This document shows positions 1 through 7,343 of a stretch of DNA of 21,999 nucleotides, in pieces. The stretch covers positions 1-21,999 of the forward strand of contig JAZNSB010000021.1 of assembly GCA_045590955.1 (NCBI GenBank), given 5' to 3'. Made by a program: the position numbers and the translations under genes. The notes under the pieces are model-generated. The model searched no databases and had not been told where the DNA came from. It worked only from the letters and a program-made list of their open reading frames with translations. How positions within the stretch are numbered: the stretch's first letter is position 1; the number at the start of each line of letters is the position of its first letter. The DNA is from JAZNSB01 sp045590955. GTDB lineage: Bacteria; Pseudomonadota; Alphaproteobacteria; RF32; CAG-239.

Positions 1-1
1 G

Positions 2-589
2 GCTACGATCCGACTTGCTAAAATTGCCGATGAACAGGTTAGGTCATATTATTGGCAAGAGATGAAAAAACGCATGTTTAATGTGTTTGGAATGCAAGCC
101 GATAAGAAAGTTTATGATAAAAAACCAAAAATTGCCCGACCAATTACAAATTTGGATGATAAAAATGCCAAAGAATTGATTGCTGCATTGATGTGTTATC
201 CGCAGCTTATTCCTTATTATGAAGAAAAGTTAGCAGGCTTTATGATTAAAGATGAAAAGATGAAGTCAATGTTGGACGTGATGTTGAATAATGAAGATGT
301 TGACAATGTGAAATCTTATGAGGATATGTTTAATTTGATGCAAAATGCCGGATTTGAAAAAGAATTAAAAAATATGTGGCAAATTGACATGATAAGACAG
401 CAAAAGCTAAATTTGCCGGAAATGCAGAAAGCTTTAGATTTGATTATGTTGGAAAATCAGATAAAAACTTTGGATAGGGAAATTAAAGAGTGTCTGCGTC
501 AGATTGAAACTTGTGAAACCATTGATGATGGTTTGCTGGAAAAATATGAATTTTATAAAAAAGAAAAAGAATCGCTATTAAATGCGTAA
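2..589 (+). CDS. dnaG: DNA primase DnaG, C-terminal part (5' truncated by window edge)
   Basis: The frame is open to the left edge, so only about the last 195 codons are seen; the first visible ATG at 62 is internal and not a start. DnaG makes RNA primers for replication. The visible part has no zinc finger or Toprim domain. It is a helical, charged region, as expected for the C-terminal helicase(DnaB)-interaction domain: a run of short helices from about position 150 (DDKNAKELIAALMCYPQLI) to a lysine/glutamate-rich end (YKKEKESLLNA). Sequence identity alone is weak in this domain. The call rests on helical character, length and position: it lies directly upstream of rpoD on the same strand, and dnaG-rpoD is a classic bacterial pair. 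The gap to rpoD is 89 bases and contains a candidate rpoD promoter but no terminator, so read-through is likely. Confidence 0.82.
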   Translation, partial: ATIRLAKIADEQVRSYYWQEMKKRMFNVFGMQADKKVYDKKPKIARPITNLDDKNAKELIAALMCYPQLIPYYEEKLAGFMIKDEKMKSMLDVMLNNEDVDNVKSYEDMFNLMQNAGFEKELKNMWQIDMIRQQKLNLPEMQKALDLIMLENQIKTLDREIKECLRQIETCETIDDGLLEKYEFYKKEKESLLNA

Positions 590-603
590 GCGTTAATAAT
601 TTC

Positions 604-630
604 TTGACAAATTTGTAATAAAAACATAAA
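604..630 (+). promoter_or_regulatory. candidate sigma-70 promoter for rpoD
   Basis: There is a perfect TTGACA at 604-609. The best -10 candidates are CATAAA at 625-630 (spacer 15) or ATAAAA at 626-631 (spacer 16), both somewhat close. It lies in the dnaG-rpoD gap, about 50 bases before the rpoD start chosen here. The -35 box is strong and the -10 box weak, so this is a moderate call. Confidence 0.45.
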
Positions 631-678
631 AAGTTGCTAGTTTGGGCAAAATGGAACTTTTTTACTAGGAAATTGTAT

Positions 679-2733
679 ATGTCAGATATAGAGAATCCGG
701 ATTTTTATGAGGCTAATGATGCGGATGCACCGTTAATCGATTCGTTGGGTAGTGCAGTTAAAAGACTTATTGATAGAGGTAAAGAAAGAGGCTTTATAAC
801 GATTGAAGACCTTAATAAGGTTTTACCTTCAGAAAAAGAGACTTCTGAGCAAATAGAAGATATTATGTCTGCAATTTCTGATATGGGAATTTCTTTGATT
901 GCAGAGGCTGATGTGGATTCTTTTGAACCAGAAAGCCAAGAAGCCCAAGAAGATGATGATGTTGAGGGAAATTTTGACGAAAAAGAACTTGGCCGTTCTG
1001 ATGATCCGGTGCGCATGTATTTAAAAGAAATGGGAACGGTTGAACTTCTGTCCAGAGAAGGCGAAATTGCCATTGCAAAACGTATTGAAGCCGGAAAAAC
1101 CGTGATGATTGACGGTTTGTGTGAAAGTCCTATGACACTTAATGCAATTTCTGTATGGCGTGATGACTTGGTCAACGGAAAGATGCAGCTGCGTGATATT
1201 GTAGATTTGGAAATGATGTATGGTGATGACGCAGAAGCCATGGTCTTTGACGAGATGGAAGGTGATGTTGATCTGGACAAAGTGGCAGATGAACTGGAAA
1301 CCAAAGACAATCTTGATGATATTGATGAAGATTTGGCTGATGAAGATATGGATTTGGAAGATAATGATACCCAAGACCATGAAGATGATGACGATGATGA
1401 AATAAAAGATGAAGAAGGGGCAGAAGAGGGCGCAACAGATGATGAAGAAAATGTCTCTCACGGATCAGCATCTATCAGCGCAATGGAAGAAGCATTGAAA
1501 GAACCTGTGCTTGAAATTTTGAATAAAATAGCAAGCTATTATGATGATTTAAATAAAATTCAGGCACAAAGAATGAAGGCTTTACAGTCTGGTAAACAAG
1601 TGTCGCCGGCAGTTGAAAAGCAATATATGAACGTTAAAAAAGAATTGGTAGAGTTAATGAGTGCCATTCATTTGAACGCTCAAAGAGTAGAGCAACTTGT
1701 TGAACAGTTAAATTCTTTGAATAAAAGACTTATGGGCTTTGAAGGAAAGTTGATGAGATATGCCATGTCTTCAAAAATTAAACGTGAAGACTTCTTGCAA
1801 ATGTATCAGACTTCTGAAACCGATCCAAAATGGATTGAGAATATGGCTAAGAAGAAAGATAAACATTGGCAACTTTTTGTAGAAAAATATGGCGTGGAAA
1901 TTGCTGAGCTTAGAGAATCTTTGGCTAAAATGGCACAAGAGTGCGGTTTGCCCATTTCAGAATACAGAAGAATGGTTGATACCATTAAAAAGGGTGAAAG
2001 AGAAGCTGAACGCGCCAAAAAAGAAATGATTGAAGCAAACCTTAGATTGGTGATTTCTATTGCCAAAAAATACACTAACAGAGGATTGCAATTCTTGGAT
2101 TTGATACAAGAAGGTAATATCGGTTTGATGAAAGCCGTGGATAAGTTTGAATATCGTAGAGGTTATAAGTTTTCTACATATGCAACATGGTGGATAAGAC
2201 AAGCAATTACACGTTCTATTGCAGATCAGGCTAGAACAATCAGAATCCCGGTTCATATGATTGAAACAATTAATAAGCTTGTTAGAACGTCAAGACAAAT
2301 GTTGTCTGAAACAGGTAGAGAACCTGTGCCGGAAGAGCTGGCAAAGAGACTTTCAATGCCTTTAGATAAGGTTAGAAAAGTTATGAAAATTGCTAAGGAA
2401 CCGGTTTCTTTGGAATCTCCGGTGGGAGACGAAGAAGATTCTTCTTTGGGAGATTTTATTGCTGATGAGTCTGCATTGCAACCGCTTACAAGCGCAATTC
2501 ATTCTAATTTGAGAGAAACATGCACAAAAATACTTTCTTCTTTGACACCAAGAGAGGAAAGGGTGTTGAGAATGCGTTTTGGAATTGGTATGAATACAGA
2601 TCATACATTGGAAGAAGTTGGACAACAATTTAATGTAACACGTGAACGTATCAGACAGATTGAAGCTAAAGCTTTAAGAAAATTAAAGCACCCTTCAAGA
2701 TCAAGAAAATTACGTTCTTTCCTGGATCAATAA
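679..2733 (+). CDS. rpoD: Primary RNA polymerase sigma factor RpoD (sigma-70)
   Basis: The housekeeping sigma factor directs RNA polymerase to -35/-10 promoters. I chose the ATG at 679 (684 aa) because AGGA at 667-670 is well spaced from it; the frame extends to a TTG at 634 with no such support. Region 1.1 is about residues 15-75. Region 1.2 is about 107-140 (DDPVRMYLKEMG). A long non-conserved region follows, very acidic at about 191-258. Region 2 is about 450-530 and includes the core-binding and -10 recognition helices (FSTYATWWIRQAITRSIADQ at 498-517). Region 3 is about 530-600. Region 4.2 is about 640-675 (TLEEVGQQFNVTRERIRQIE) with the C-terminal RSRKLRSFLDQ. The length and all conserved regions fit a full primary sigma. 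It ends with a strong hairpin terminator. Confidence 0.98.
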   Translation: MSDIENPDFYEANDADAPLIDSLGSAVKRLIDRGKERGFITIEDLNKVLPSEKETSEQIEDIMSAISDMGISLIAEADVDSFEPESQEAQEDDDVEGNFDEKELGRSDDPVRMYLKEMGTVELLSREGEIAIAKRIEAGKTVMIDGLCESPMTLNAISVWRDDLVNGKMQLRDIVDLEMMYGDDAEAMVFDEMEGDVDLDKVADELETKDNLDDIDEDLADEDMDLEDNDTQDHEDDDDDEIKDEEGAEEGATDDEENVSHGSASISAMEEALKEPVLEILNKIASYYDDLNKIQAQRMKALQSGKQVSPAVEKQYMNVKKELVELMSAIHLNAQRVEQLVEQLNSLNKRLMGFEGKLMRYAMSSKIKREDFLQMYQTSETDPKWIENMAKKKDKHWQLFVEKYGVEIAELRESLAKMAQECGLPISEYRRMVDTIKKGEREAERAKKEMIEANLRLVISIAKKYTNRGLQFLDLIQEGNIGLMKAVDKFEYRRGYKFSTYATWWIRQAITRSIADQARTIRIPVHMIETINKLVRTSRQMLSETGREPVPEELAKRLSMPLDKVRKVMKIAKEPVSLESPVGDEEDSSLGDFIADESALQPLTSAIHSNLRETCTKILSSLTPREERVLRMRFGIGMNTDHTLEEVGQQFNVTRERIRQIEAKALRKLKHPSRSRKLRSFLDQ

Positions 2734-2734
2734 C

Positions 2735-2763
2735 AAAAAACCACCCTAGAGGTGGTTTTTTTT
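2735..2763. terminator. bidirectional intrinsic terminator between rpoD and yraN
   Basis: The stem CCACC (2741-2745) / GGTGG (2751-2755) has loop CTAGA, preceded by six A and followed by a run of eight T. The A and T flanks extend the stem and allow termination on both strands. It starts one base after the rpoD stop and lies just past the yraN stop on the minus strand. Confidence 0.92.
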
Positions 2764-2777
2764 AATTTGTGGTATTA

Positions 2778-3128
2778 TTAAAATGCATTTTTTATATGCT
2801 CAAAATTAAAACAGTTTTTAATTAATATGGCATCAAATCTTATATCAAAATTGCGATATTTTTTGTGTCTGGAGAGAAAAGATTTGGCAGCGGTAGAAAT
2901 TCTGTGTTTTTGATTTTGGCTGATTGAATATGCTGCATCTGAAATACTTTTTCTTAATTTAATTTCTACAAATATGAGGGTGTTTTTCTTGGAGGCAATA
3001 ATATCAACTTCACCGGCCCCTGTGGATTTGCCGGTAACATAATTTAGTGCAACGATTTTATATCCTTTACAAATTAAAAAAATGGCAGCAAATTTTTCTG
3101 CAAGGTGTCCTTTTTTATAATTGTTCAT
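2778..3128 (-). CDS. yraN: YraN/UPF0102 family endonuclease-like protein
   Basis: This is a small (116 aa) protein of the UPF0102 family, which has a restriction-endonuclease-like fold; its cellular role is poorly defined. Family features are visible: N-terminal KGHLAEKFAAIFLICKGYKI, then GEVDIIA with the metal-binding acidic pair, and FVEIKLR (the ExK motif) around residues 53-60. The start (ATG at 3126-3128) lies inside the end of rsmI, a 14-base overlap, so translation is probably coupled. The rsmI-yraN pairing next to an LpoA/LppC-type gene matches the yraL-yraM-yraN block of enterobacteria and many alphaproteobacteria. The C-terminus is short and of low complexity but the fold core is complete. 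Confidence 0.9.
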   Translation of the reverse strand: MNNYKKGHLAEKFAAIFLICKGYKIVALNYVTGKSTGAGEVDIIASKKNTLIFVEIKLRKSISDAAYSISQNQKHRISTAAKSFLSRHKKYRNFDIRFDAILIKNCFNFEHIKNAF

Positions 3129-3954
3129 CTTTTAATTCCAATGCCTTTTTGTATACTTCATTTTTTTTGAGCCCGTATAGGTTACAAATGTTGTTTACCG
3201 CCGTTTTAAGGTTTTGTGTTTTTAAGGCTTCTGTAAGGGCTTTATCTATATCTATGGCAGGTTTTTCTTCTTGCGGGCTGATTAAGATAACGATTTCTCC
3301 TTTGATTTGTTTTTGCTCAAAATGAGTAATTACTTCATCAACGGATGCGGTGAAAATTTCTTCATATAGTTTGCTGATTTCTCTGGCAACACAAATTTGA
3401 GAAAGCGGAAAAACGTCTTTAATAACGTTAAGAGTTTTTTGCAATCTGTTTGGGCTTTCATAACATATTATTGTGCCAAAATTTGCACCTTTGAATGATG
3501 ATAGAAAATCTTTTTTTGCTTTGTCTTTTGTGGGGATAAAACCTACAAATGTAAATCTGTCTGAGGCAAGTCCGGAAAGTTGTAAAGCGCAAATTAATGC
3601 ACAAGGTCCGGCAATGGTTGTAATGTAAAATCCGTGTTTTCGGACTTCTCTGATAAGCTTAAATCCGGGGTCAGAAATCAGAGGAGAACCTGCATCACTT
3701 ACTAAAGCTACAGTTTTGCCGGCTTCAAGTTGTTGTAAAATTTTTTGAATGTGTTTTTCTTCATTGTGGTCGGCAATGGTAATAAACTCTTTTTTACCGT
3801 TTATGTTTAACAAATTTAAAAGTTTTTGCGTGATTCTGGTGTCTTCACAAGCAATTACTTGAGCATTTGTCAGAGTTTCAACTGCTCTGAAAGTAATGTC
3901 TTTGATATTGCCTATGGGGGTGGCAACAATATATAATCCGTTTTGCATTGTCAT
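3115..3954 (-). CDS. rsmI: 16S rRNA 2'-O-ribose C1402 methyltransferase RsmI
   Basis: RsmI transfers a methyl group from S-adenosylmethionine to the ribose of C1402 in the decoding site of 16S rRNA. It belongs to the tetrapyrrole-methylase fold. Motifs in order are LYIVATPIGNIKDITFRAV near the N-terminus, CEDTR (about residue 36), the glycine-rich SAM-site motif SDAGSPLISDPG (about 86-97), AGPCALICALQLSGL and YESPNRL. The 279-aa length is typical. Two ATG codons lie six bases apart (3954 and 3948) and only a weak AAAGAA sits upstream, so the exact start is uncertain by two residues. It is the first gene of a leftward pair with yraN and diverges from the lipoprotein gene across about 70 bases. 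Confidence 0.96.
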   Translation of the reverse strand: MTMQNGLYIVATPIGNIKDITFRAVETLTNAQVIACEDTRITQKLLNLLNINGKKEFITIADHNEEKHIQKILQQLEAGKTVALVSDAGSPLISDPGFKLIREVRKHGFYITTIAGPCALICALQLSGLASDRFTFVGFIPTKDKAKKDFLSSFKGANFGTIICYESPNRLQKTLNVIKDVFPLSQICVAREISKLYEEIFTASVDEVITHFEQKQIKGEIVILISPQEEKPAIDIDKALTEALKTQNLKTAVNNICNLYGLKKNEVYKKALELKDEQL

Positions 3955-3967
3955 TGTTCTTTACAAG

Positions 3968-3997
3968 TTGTTTTTTTTAATCTAAATTACCTGTAAT
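3968..3997 (+). promoter_or_regulatory. weak candidate promoter for the LppC-type lipoprotein gene
   Basis: TTGTTT (3968-3973) and TGTAAT (3992-3997) are separated by 18 bases in the divergent rsmI/lipoprotein gap. The -10 box is good and the -35 box poor. The expected start near 4004 leaves room for GGGAA at 4012-4016 as the ribosome site. I could not identify a clear leftward promoter for rsmI in the same gap. Confidence 0.3.
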
Positions 3998-4024
3998 TGT
4001 TTTATATTTTTGGGAAAATTGCAA

Positions 4025-5485
4025 GTGTTTAAAAAAATAGTTTATATTTCTTTGTTTATGTTGTTGTCTGCCTGTGCAACAAAAGTGCAAACAACCGGCG
4101 GTTCTTTTATGGAAGAAGAAACTTTTTCTACATTTAATAAAAAAGATGCGTTTAATGTGGCTGTTTTATTGCCCCTTTCGGGTGCAAATGCAACGTTTGG
4201 TCAGGGGTTGAAAAACGCAACTTATATGGCTTTGGAAGATGTAAAAAATCCAAATTTGATGTTGCATTATTATGATACGGCAAGCTCAAATTCCGGAGCC
4301 AGAATTGCTGCAGAAAATGCTTTGGCAAAAAATCCGGATTTGGTAATAGGCCCTCTTACAAGTTCTTCAGTAATGGCTGTTAAACCAAGAATAACATATA
4401 AAGATGTTCCAATGGTAGCTTTTTCAACATCTGCAGAAGTACTTGAGCCGGGAGTTTTTACTTTGGGTTTGATGATTGAAGAGCAGGTTGATAGAATACT
4501 TTCTTATGCGACAGATAAGGGAAGAAAAAATTTTGCGTTGCTAGTTCCTGATAATAAAAACGGTGTAGATGTGGCAAAAGCTGCAGTAGACGTGTTGCAG
4601 AAAAAAAATGCAAATTTGGTAGCTGTGGCAATGTATAAACCGGATACATCAGATTTTTCTACAATATTAAAACAACTTACAAATTATGACATAAGAAATA
4701 AACGACATCAAGATTTGATGGACAAGGTTGAAAATGCTTTAAAAGTTAATCCGCAAGACCCACAGTTAATCAGAGCAAAAACAAAATTAGAGCAGGTGGA
4801 TACAATCGGTGGTGTAGATTTTGATGCTGTGCTGATTGCTGAAAGCGGTGTGCAATTAAAATCTGCAATTGCAATGTTTGCATATTATGATGTAAATGCG
4901 CCAAAGGTCAAATTTTTGGGGACATCTATGTGGGAAAATACTTTGCTGAATAAAGAGACCGGAGTATATGGTGCGTGGTATCCGGCTTTGTCAAGATCTC
5001 ACAGTTTGTATTTTTCTTCTAAATATAATGCTTTATTTGGTACAAAACCCAATGCTTTGTTTGCTTTGGCTTATGATGCTGTGGCTTTGGCAAGCGCCTT
5101 GGAGCAGACAGATGATAAATCTAAAATGTTGGAAGAAATTGCAAGACCAAGTGGTTATGCCGGTATTAGCGGAATTTTCAGATTGTTTCCAAATGGAAGA
5201 AATCAGCACAGTTTAAATGTTTATGAAGTGCAAAGTGAGTCAGATGTTATGGTTGATGCGGCTCCAAGAAGTTTTGCTAATGATGATTATTTTGCAGATT
5301 TGCAAAGATCAGAAACTTTTATGGCTCCGATGATATTTGGAAAAGAAAATCCTCAAGATGCTTATTTTGATATTTACGGACAAATTTTTAATCCGGAAAA
5401 TATTTACTCAAGAGAGTTGTCCGAAGAAGAGGAAAAGGAGCTGGTAAATAAAGAAGTGGCAAAAATGAGAATTGTTATCCCGTAA
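4025..5485 (+). CDS. LppC/LpoA-family lipoprotein, putative penicillin-binding protein activator
   Basis: This is an outer-membrane-type lipoprotein with a periplasmic-binding-protein-like fold. The family includes E. coli LpoA, which activates the peptidoglycan synthase PBP1A; the same role here is inferred. The GTG at 4025 is preferred over TTG codons at 4010 and 4019. It has GGGAA eight bases upstream and gives a compact lipoprotein signal: basic MFKKI, hydrophobic stretch, and lipobox LLSAC with the lipidated cysteine at residue 17 (486 aa in total). Downstream are VAVLLPLSGANATFGQGLKN (first strand-loop of the type I binding fold), VIGPLTSSSVMAVKP, and an acidic C-terminus rich in Glu/Lys. 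It diverges from rsmI and is followed by SRP RNA. No clear terminator is visible between it and the SRP RNA promoter. Confidence 0.85.
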   Translation: MFKKIVYISLFMLLSACATKVQTTGGSFMEEETFSTFNKKDAFNVAVLLPLSGANATFGQGLKNATYMALEDVKNPNLMLHYYDTASSNSGARIAAENALAKNPDLVIGPLTSSSVMAVKPRITYKDVPMVAFSTSAEVLEPGVFTLGLMIEEQVDRILSYATDKGRKNFALLVPDNKNGVDVAKAAVDVLQKKNANLVAVAMYKPDTSDFSTILKQLTNYDIRNKRHQDLMDKVENALKVNPQDPQLIRAKTKLEQVDTIGGVDFDAVLIAESGVQLKSAIAMFAYYDVNAPKVKFLGTSMWENTLLNKETGVYGAWYPALSRSHSLYFSSKYNALFGTKPNALFALAYDAVALASALEQTDDKSKMLEEIARPSGYAGISGIFRLFPNGRNQHSLNVYEVQSESDVMVDAAPRSFANDDYFADLQRSETFMAPMIFGKENPQDAYFDIYGQIFNPENIYSRELSEEEEKELVNKEVAKMRIVIP

Positions 5486-5499
5486 GAGAAAAATTTTAC

Positions 5500-5527
5500 T
5501 TGAAAAAAAAATAAAATTTGCCATATT
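5500..5527 (+). promoter_or_regulatory. candidate promoter of the SRP RNA
   Basis: TTGAAA (5500-5505) and CATATT (5522-5527) are separated by 16 bases. The predicted start about six bases beyond the -10 box falls at 5533-5534, exactly where the closing stem of the SRP RNA begins. That agreement supports the call more than the box scores do. Confidence 0.55.
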
Positions 5528-5532
5528 GAGTT

Positions 5533-5621
5533 TGGAGGGTTTTGGATTGTAACGGTCGCCAACCCGGTCAGGTTCGGAAGAAAGCAGCCGTAACGATTTG
5601 TGCAAGGTCAAAATTCCTCCA
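5533..5621 (+). ncRNA. ffs: Signal recognition particle RNA, small bacterial 4.5S type
   Basis: The invariant domain IV hairpin is present: GGTCAGG, a short stem with the GGAA tetraloop at 5576-5579, then AGCAGCC. These form the symmetric and asymmetric internal loops that bind the Ffh M domain. The ends pair through GGAGG (5534-5538) and CCTCC (5616-5620). This gives an RNA of about 88 nt, the short form without an Alu domain, usual in proteobacteria. With Ffh and FtsY it targets nascent membrane proteins to the translocon. The 3' end is only about 25 bases before the dnaX start. SRP RNA next to dnaX-recR is seen in several bacterial groups. No separate terminator follows, so the RNA may be cut from a dnaX transcript. 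Confidence 0.95.
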
Positions 5622-5645
5622 CTTATTGTATCTGAAAGAAGTCTA

Positions 5646-7343
5646 ATGTCTGAAAATAATAATCAATATGTTGTGCTGGCACGAAAGTATAGACCACAGA
5701 GTTTTGAAGATTTGGTGGGGCAGGATGCTTTGGTGCAAACACTTACAAATGCAATTATGTCAGACAGAATTCACCATGCATATATTCTTACAGGTATTAG
5801 AGGAGTGGGTAAGACCACAACAGCAAGAATTATTGCAAAAGCTCTAAACTGTACGGGAAATGGTGATAAACCAACAGTAAAACCTTGTGGCAAATGTGAA
5901 AATTGTTTGGCTATTGCAAATGGCAGACATATTGATGTATTAGAGCTTGATGCTGCATCAAAATCCGGTGTTGACAATATGAGAGAATTGCTTGACGGAG
6001 TAAGGTATAAACCAACTTCGGCAAGATATAAAGTGTATATTATTGACGAAATTCACATGCTGACAACTCCGGCATTTAATGCTTTGCTCAAAACTTTGGA
6101 AGAGCCTCCGTCTCATGTGAAGTTTGTGTTTGCAACAACAGAAATCAGAAAAGTGCCGGTAACTGTGCTTTCAAGATGTCAAAGATTTGATTTGCAAAGA
6201 ATTGAAACGCAGACATTGCTTGATTTGTTTACACAAATTTTGGCCAAAGAAAAAATACAAGCAGAGCCTCAGGCTTTGAAATTGATTGCCCAGTTTGCAG
6301 ATGGTTCTGCTCGTGACGGTTTGTCTCTATTAGACCAAGCAATAGCTTTGTCAAACGGAAATATAACCGAAAATGTGGTAACATCTATGATGGGACTTAC
6401 AGACAGAGTAAAAACATTTGAGTTGTTTGAAGCTCTGGTAAAAGGTGATGTAAATGCAACTTTAAAACTTGTGGCAGAGCAGTATAAAGCAGGTGCATCA
6501 CCGCTTAATGTGTTGCAAGAAATGATAAATATTGTTCATATGCTTACAAAAGCAAAAGTTTTGAATAATTATGAGCATGATAACAATTTGACGGAAGCAG
6601 AAAAAAATTTGTGCAAACAGTTTTGTCCGGTTATTAAAATGGCCATATTAAACAAAATGTGGCAGATGCTGATTAAAGGCATATCAGAACTGCAAATTGC
6701 ACCGTCTCCGGTTAGTGCACTGGAAATGATATTGCTCAGAATTGCTTATAGTGCCAATATGCCTTCTCCGGCTCAGTTGCTGGAAGAAATAAAAAAAAAA
6801 TCTGAATTAAAAGAAACAGTTGCGGTCAAAACAGTTTTGCCGGAGCAAGCTAGAAACATTAAACAGCTGGAAGTTGTTCAACAACCGCAAGCATTAGAGC
6901 CGATTAAACAAGAAAAATCCGAAGTTTTAGAAAGTATAATCAAAACACCAAAAGATTTGGCAGATTGTTTAGAAAAATATAAAAAGATGATCTTGTTGTA
7001 TAACTTAAAGTGTAATACAGAAGTGATTGATATTGCAAATAATCATATCAAATTGGTGTTGGCGGAGAATGTGGCAACTGATTTTGTGCAAAAACTTACT
7101 TCTGCGTTATATGAAATTACAGCTCAAAAATGGGTGGTAGATTATTCTTACGGTAAAGTCCTAAACACTATGGATATGCAGGAAAAGGCGCAAGATAATC
7201 AAAATAAAAATAATGTATCTGAATTTCCTTTGGTAAAAGCTGTACTTAATGCGTTTCCAAAGGCAAAAATAGATGTTGCATGTCTGAAAATTAATGAAAA
7301 AGAAAATGAAGAAGAAAATGTAGGAGAGGATTTTAATGGCTAG
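5646..7343 (+). CDS. dnaX: DNA polymerase III clamp-loader subunit tau/gamma (DnaX)
   Basis: DnaX is the ATPase of the clamp loader and, as tau, links polymerase cores to the helicase. I chose ATG 5646 (565 aa): a GAAAGAAG purine tract lies just upstream, whereas the frame's earlier start codon at 5598 falls inside the SRP RNA. Visible features are LARKYRPQSFEDLVGQ, Walker A GIRGVGKT (50-57), four zinc-binding cysteines (69, 81, 84, 87), Walker B YIIDEIHML (131-139), and the arginine-finger motif SRC (176-178). The three clamp-loader domains end near residue 385. The remaining 180 residues form a divergent tau-specific tail. A run of ten A at 6791-6800 marks that boundary (see separate entry). 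The gene overlaps recR by eight bases; ybaB, which often lies between them, is absent. Confidence 0.97.
   Translation: MSENNNQYVVLARKYRPQSFEDLVGQDALVQTLTNAIMSDRIHHAYILTGIRGVGKTTTARIIAKALNCTGNGDKPTVKPCGKCENCLAIANGRHIDVLELDAASKSGVDNMRELLDGVRYKPTSARYKVYIIDEIHMLTTPAFNALLKTLEEPPSHVKFVFATTEIRKVPVTVLSRCQRFDLQRIETQTLLDLFTQILAKEKIQAEPQALKLIAQFADGSARDGLSLLDQAIALSNGNITENVVTSMMGLTDRVKTFELFEALVKGDVNATLKLVAEQYKAGASPLNVLQEMINIVHMLTKAKVLNNYEHDNNLTEAEKNLCKQFCPVIKMAILNKMWQMLIKGISELQIAPSPVSALEMILLRIAYSANMPSPAQLLEEIKKKSELKETVAVKTVLPEQARNIKQLEVVQQPQALEPIKQEKSEVLESIIKTPKDLADCLEKYKKMILLYNLKCNTEVIDIANNHIKLVLAENVATDFVQKLTSALYEITAQKWVVDYSYGKVLNTMDMQEKAQDNQNKNNVSEFPLVKAVLNAFPKAKIDVACLKINEKENEEENVGEDFNG
6791..6800 (+). 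other. A10 slippage site within dnaX, predicted to give a gamma-type short product
   Basis: Ten consecutive A are read as the end of an Ile codon plus three Lys codons (383-385). A -1 shift (or one extra A in the mRNA) reads ATC then TGA at 6803-6805. A +1 shift reads CTG AAT TAA. Either slip therefore gives a protein of about 386-387 residues holding just the AAA+ and oligomerisation domains. This matches how dnaX gives gamma in E. coli (ribosomal frameshift at A-AAA-AAG) and Thermus (transcriptional slippage on an A9 run). A purine-rich GGAAGAAA precedes the run. No strong downstream stem-loop is evident, favouring transcriptional slippage. Function is inferred. Confidence 0.6.

Noticed and set aside
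705..1471. Several long minus-strand open frames opposite rpoD
   Set aside because: They mirror the strongly biased Asp/Glu codons of the sigma factor acidic region, have no ribosome sites, and give Ser- or His-rich low-complexity proteins.
5491..5519. AAATTTTA...TAAAATTT inverted repeat as a terminator of the lipoprotein gene
   Set aside because: The stem is pure A/T with a long loop, has no T-run of use, and overlaps the SRP RNA promoter.
5598..5645. Upstream start for dnaX
   Set aside because: It lies within the SRP RNA 3' strand, and the extra residues do not resemble DnaX. ATG 5646 begins the conserved N-terminus and has a purine-rich site upstream.
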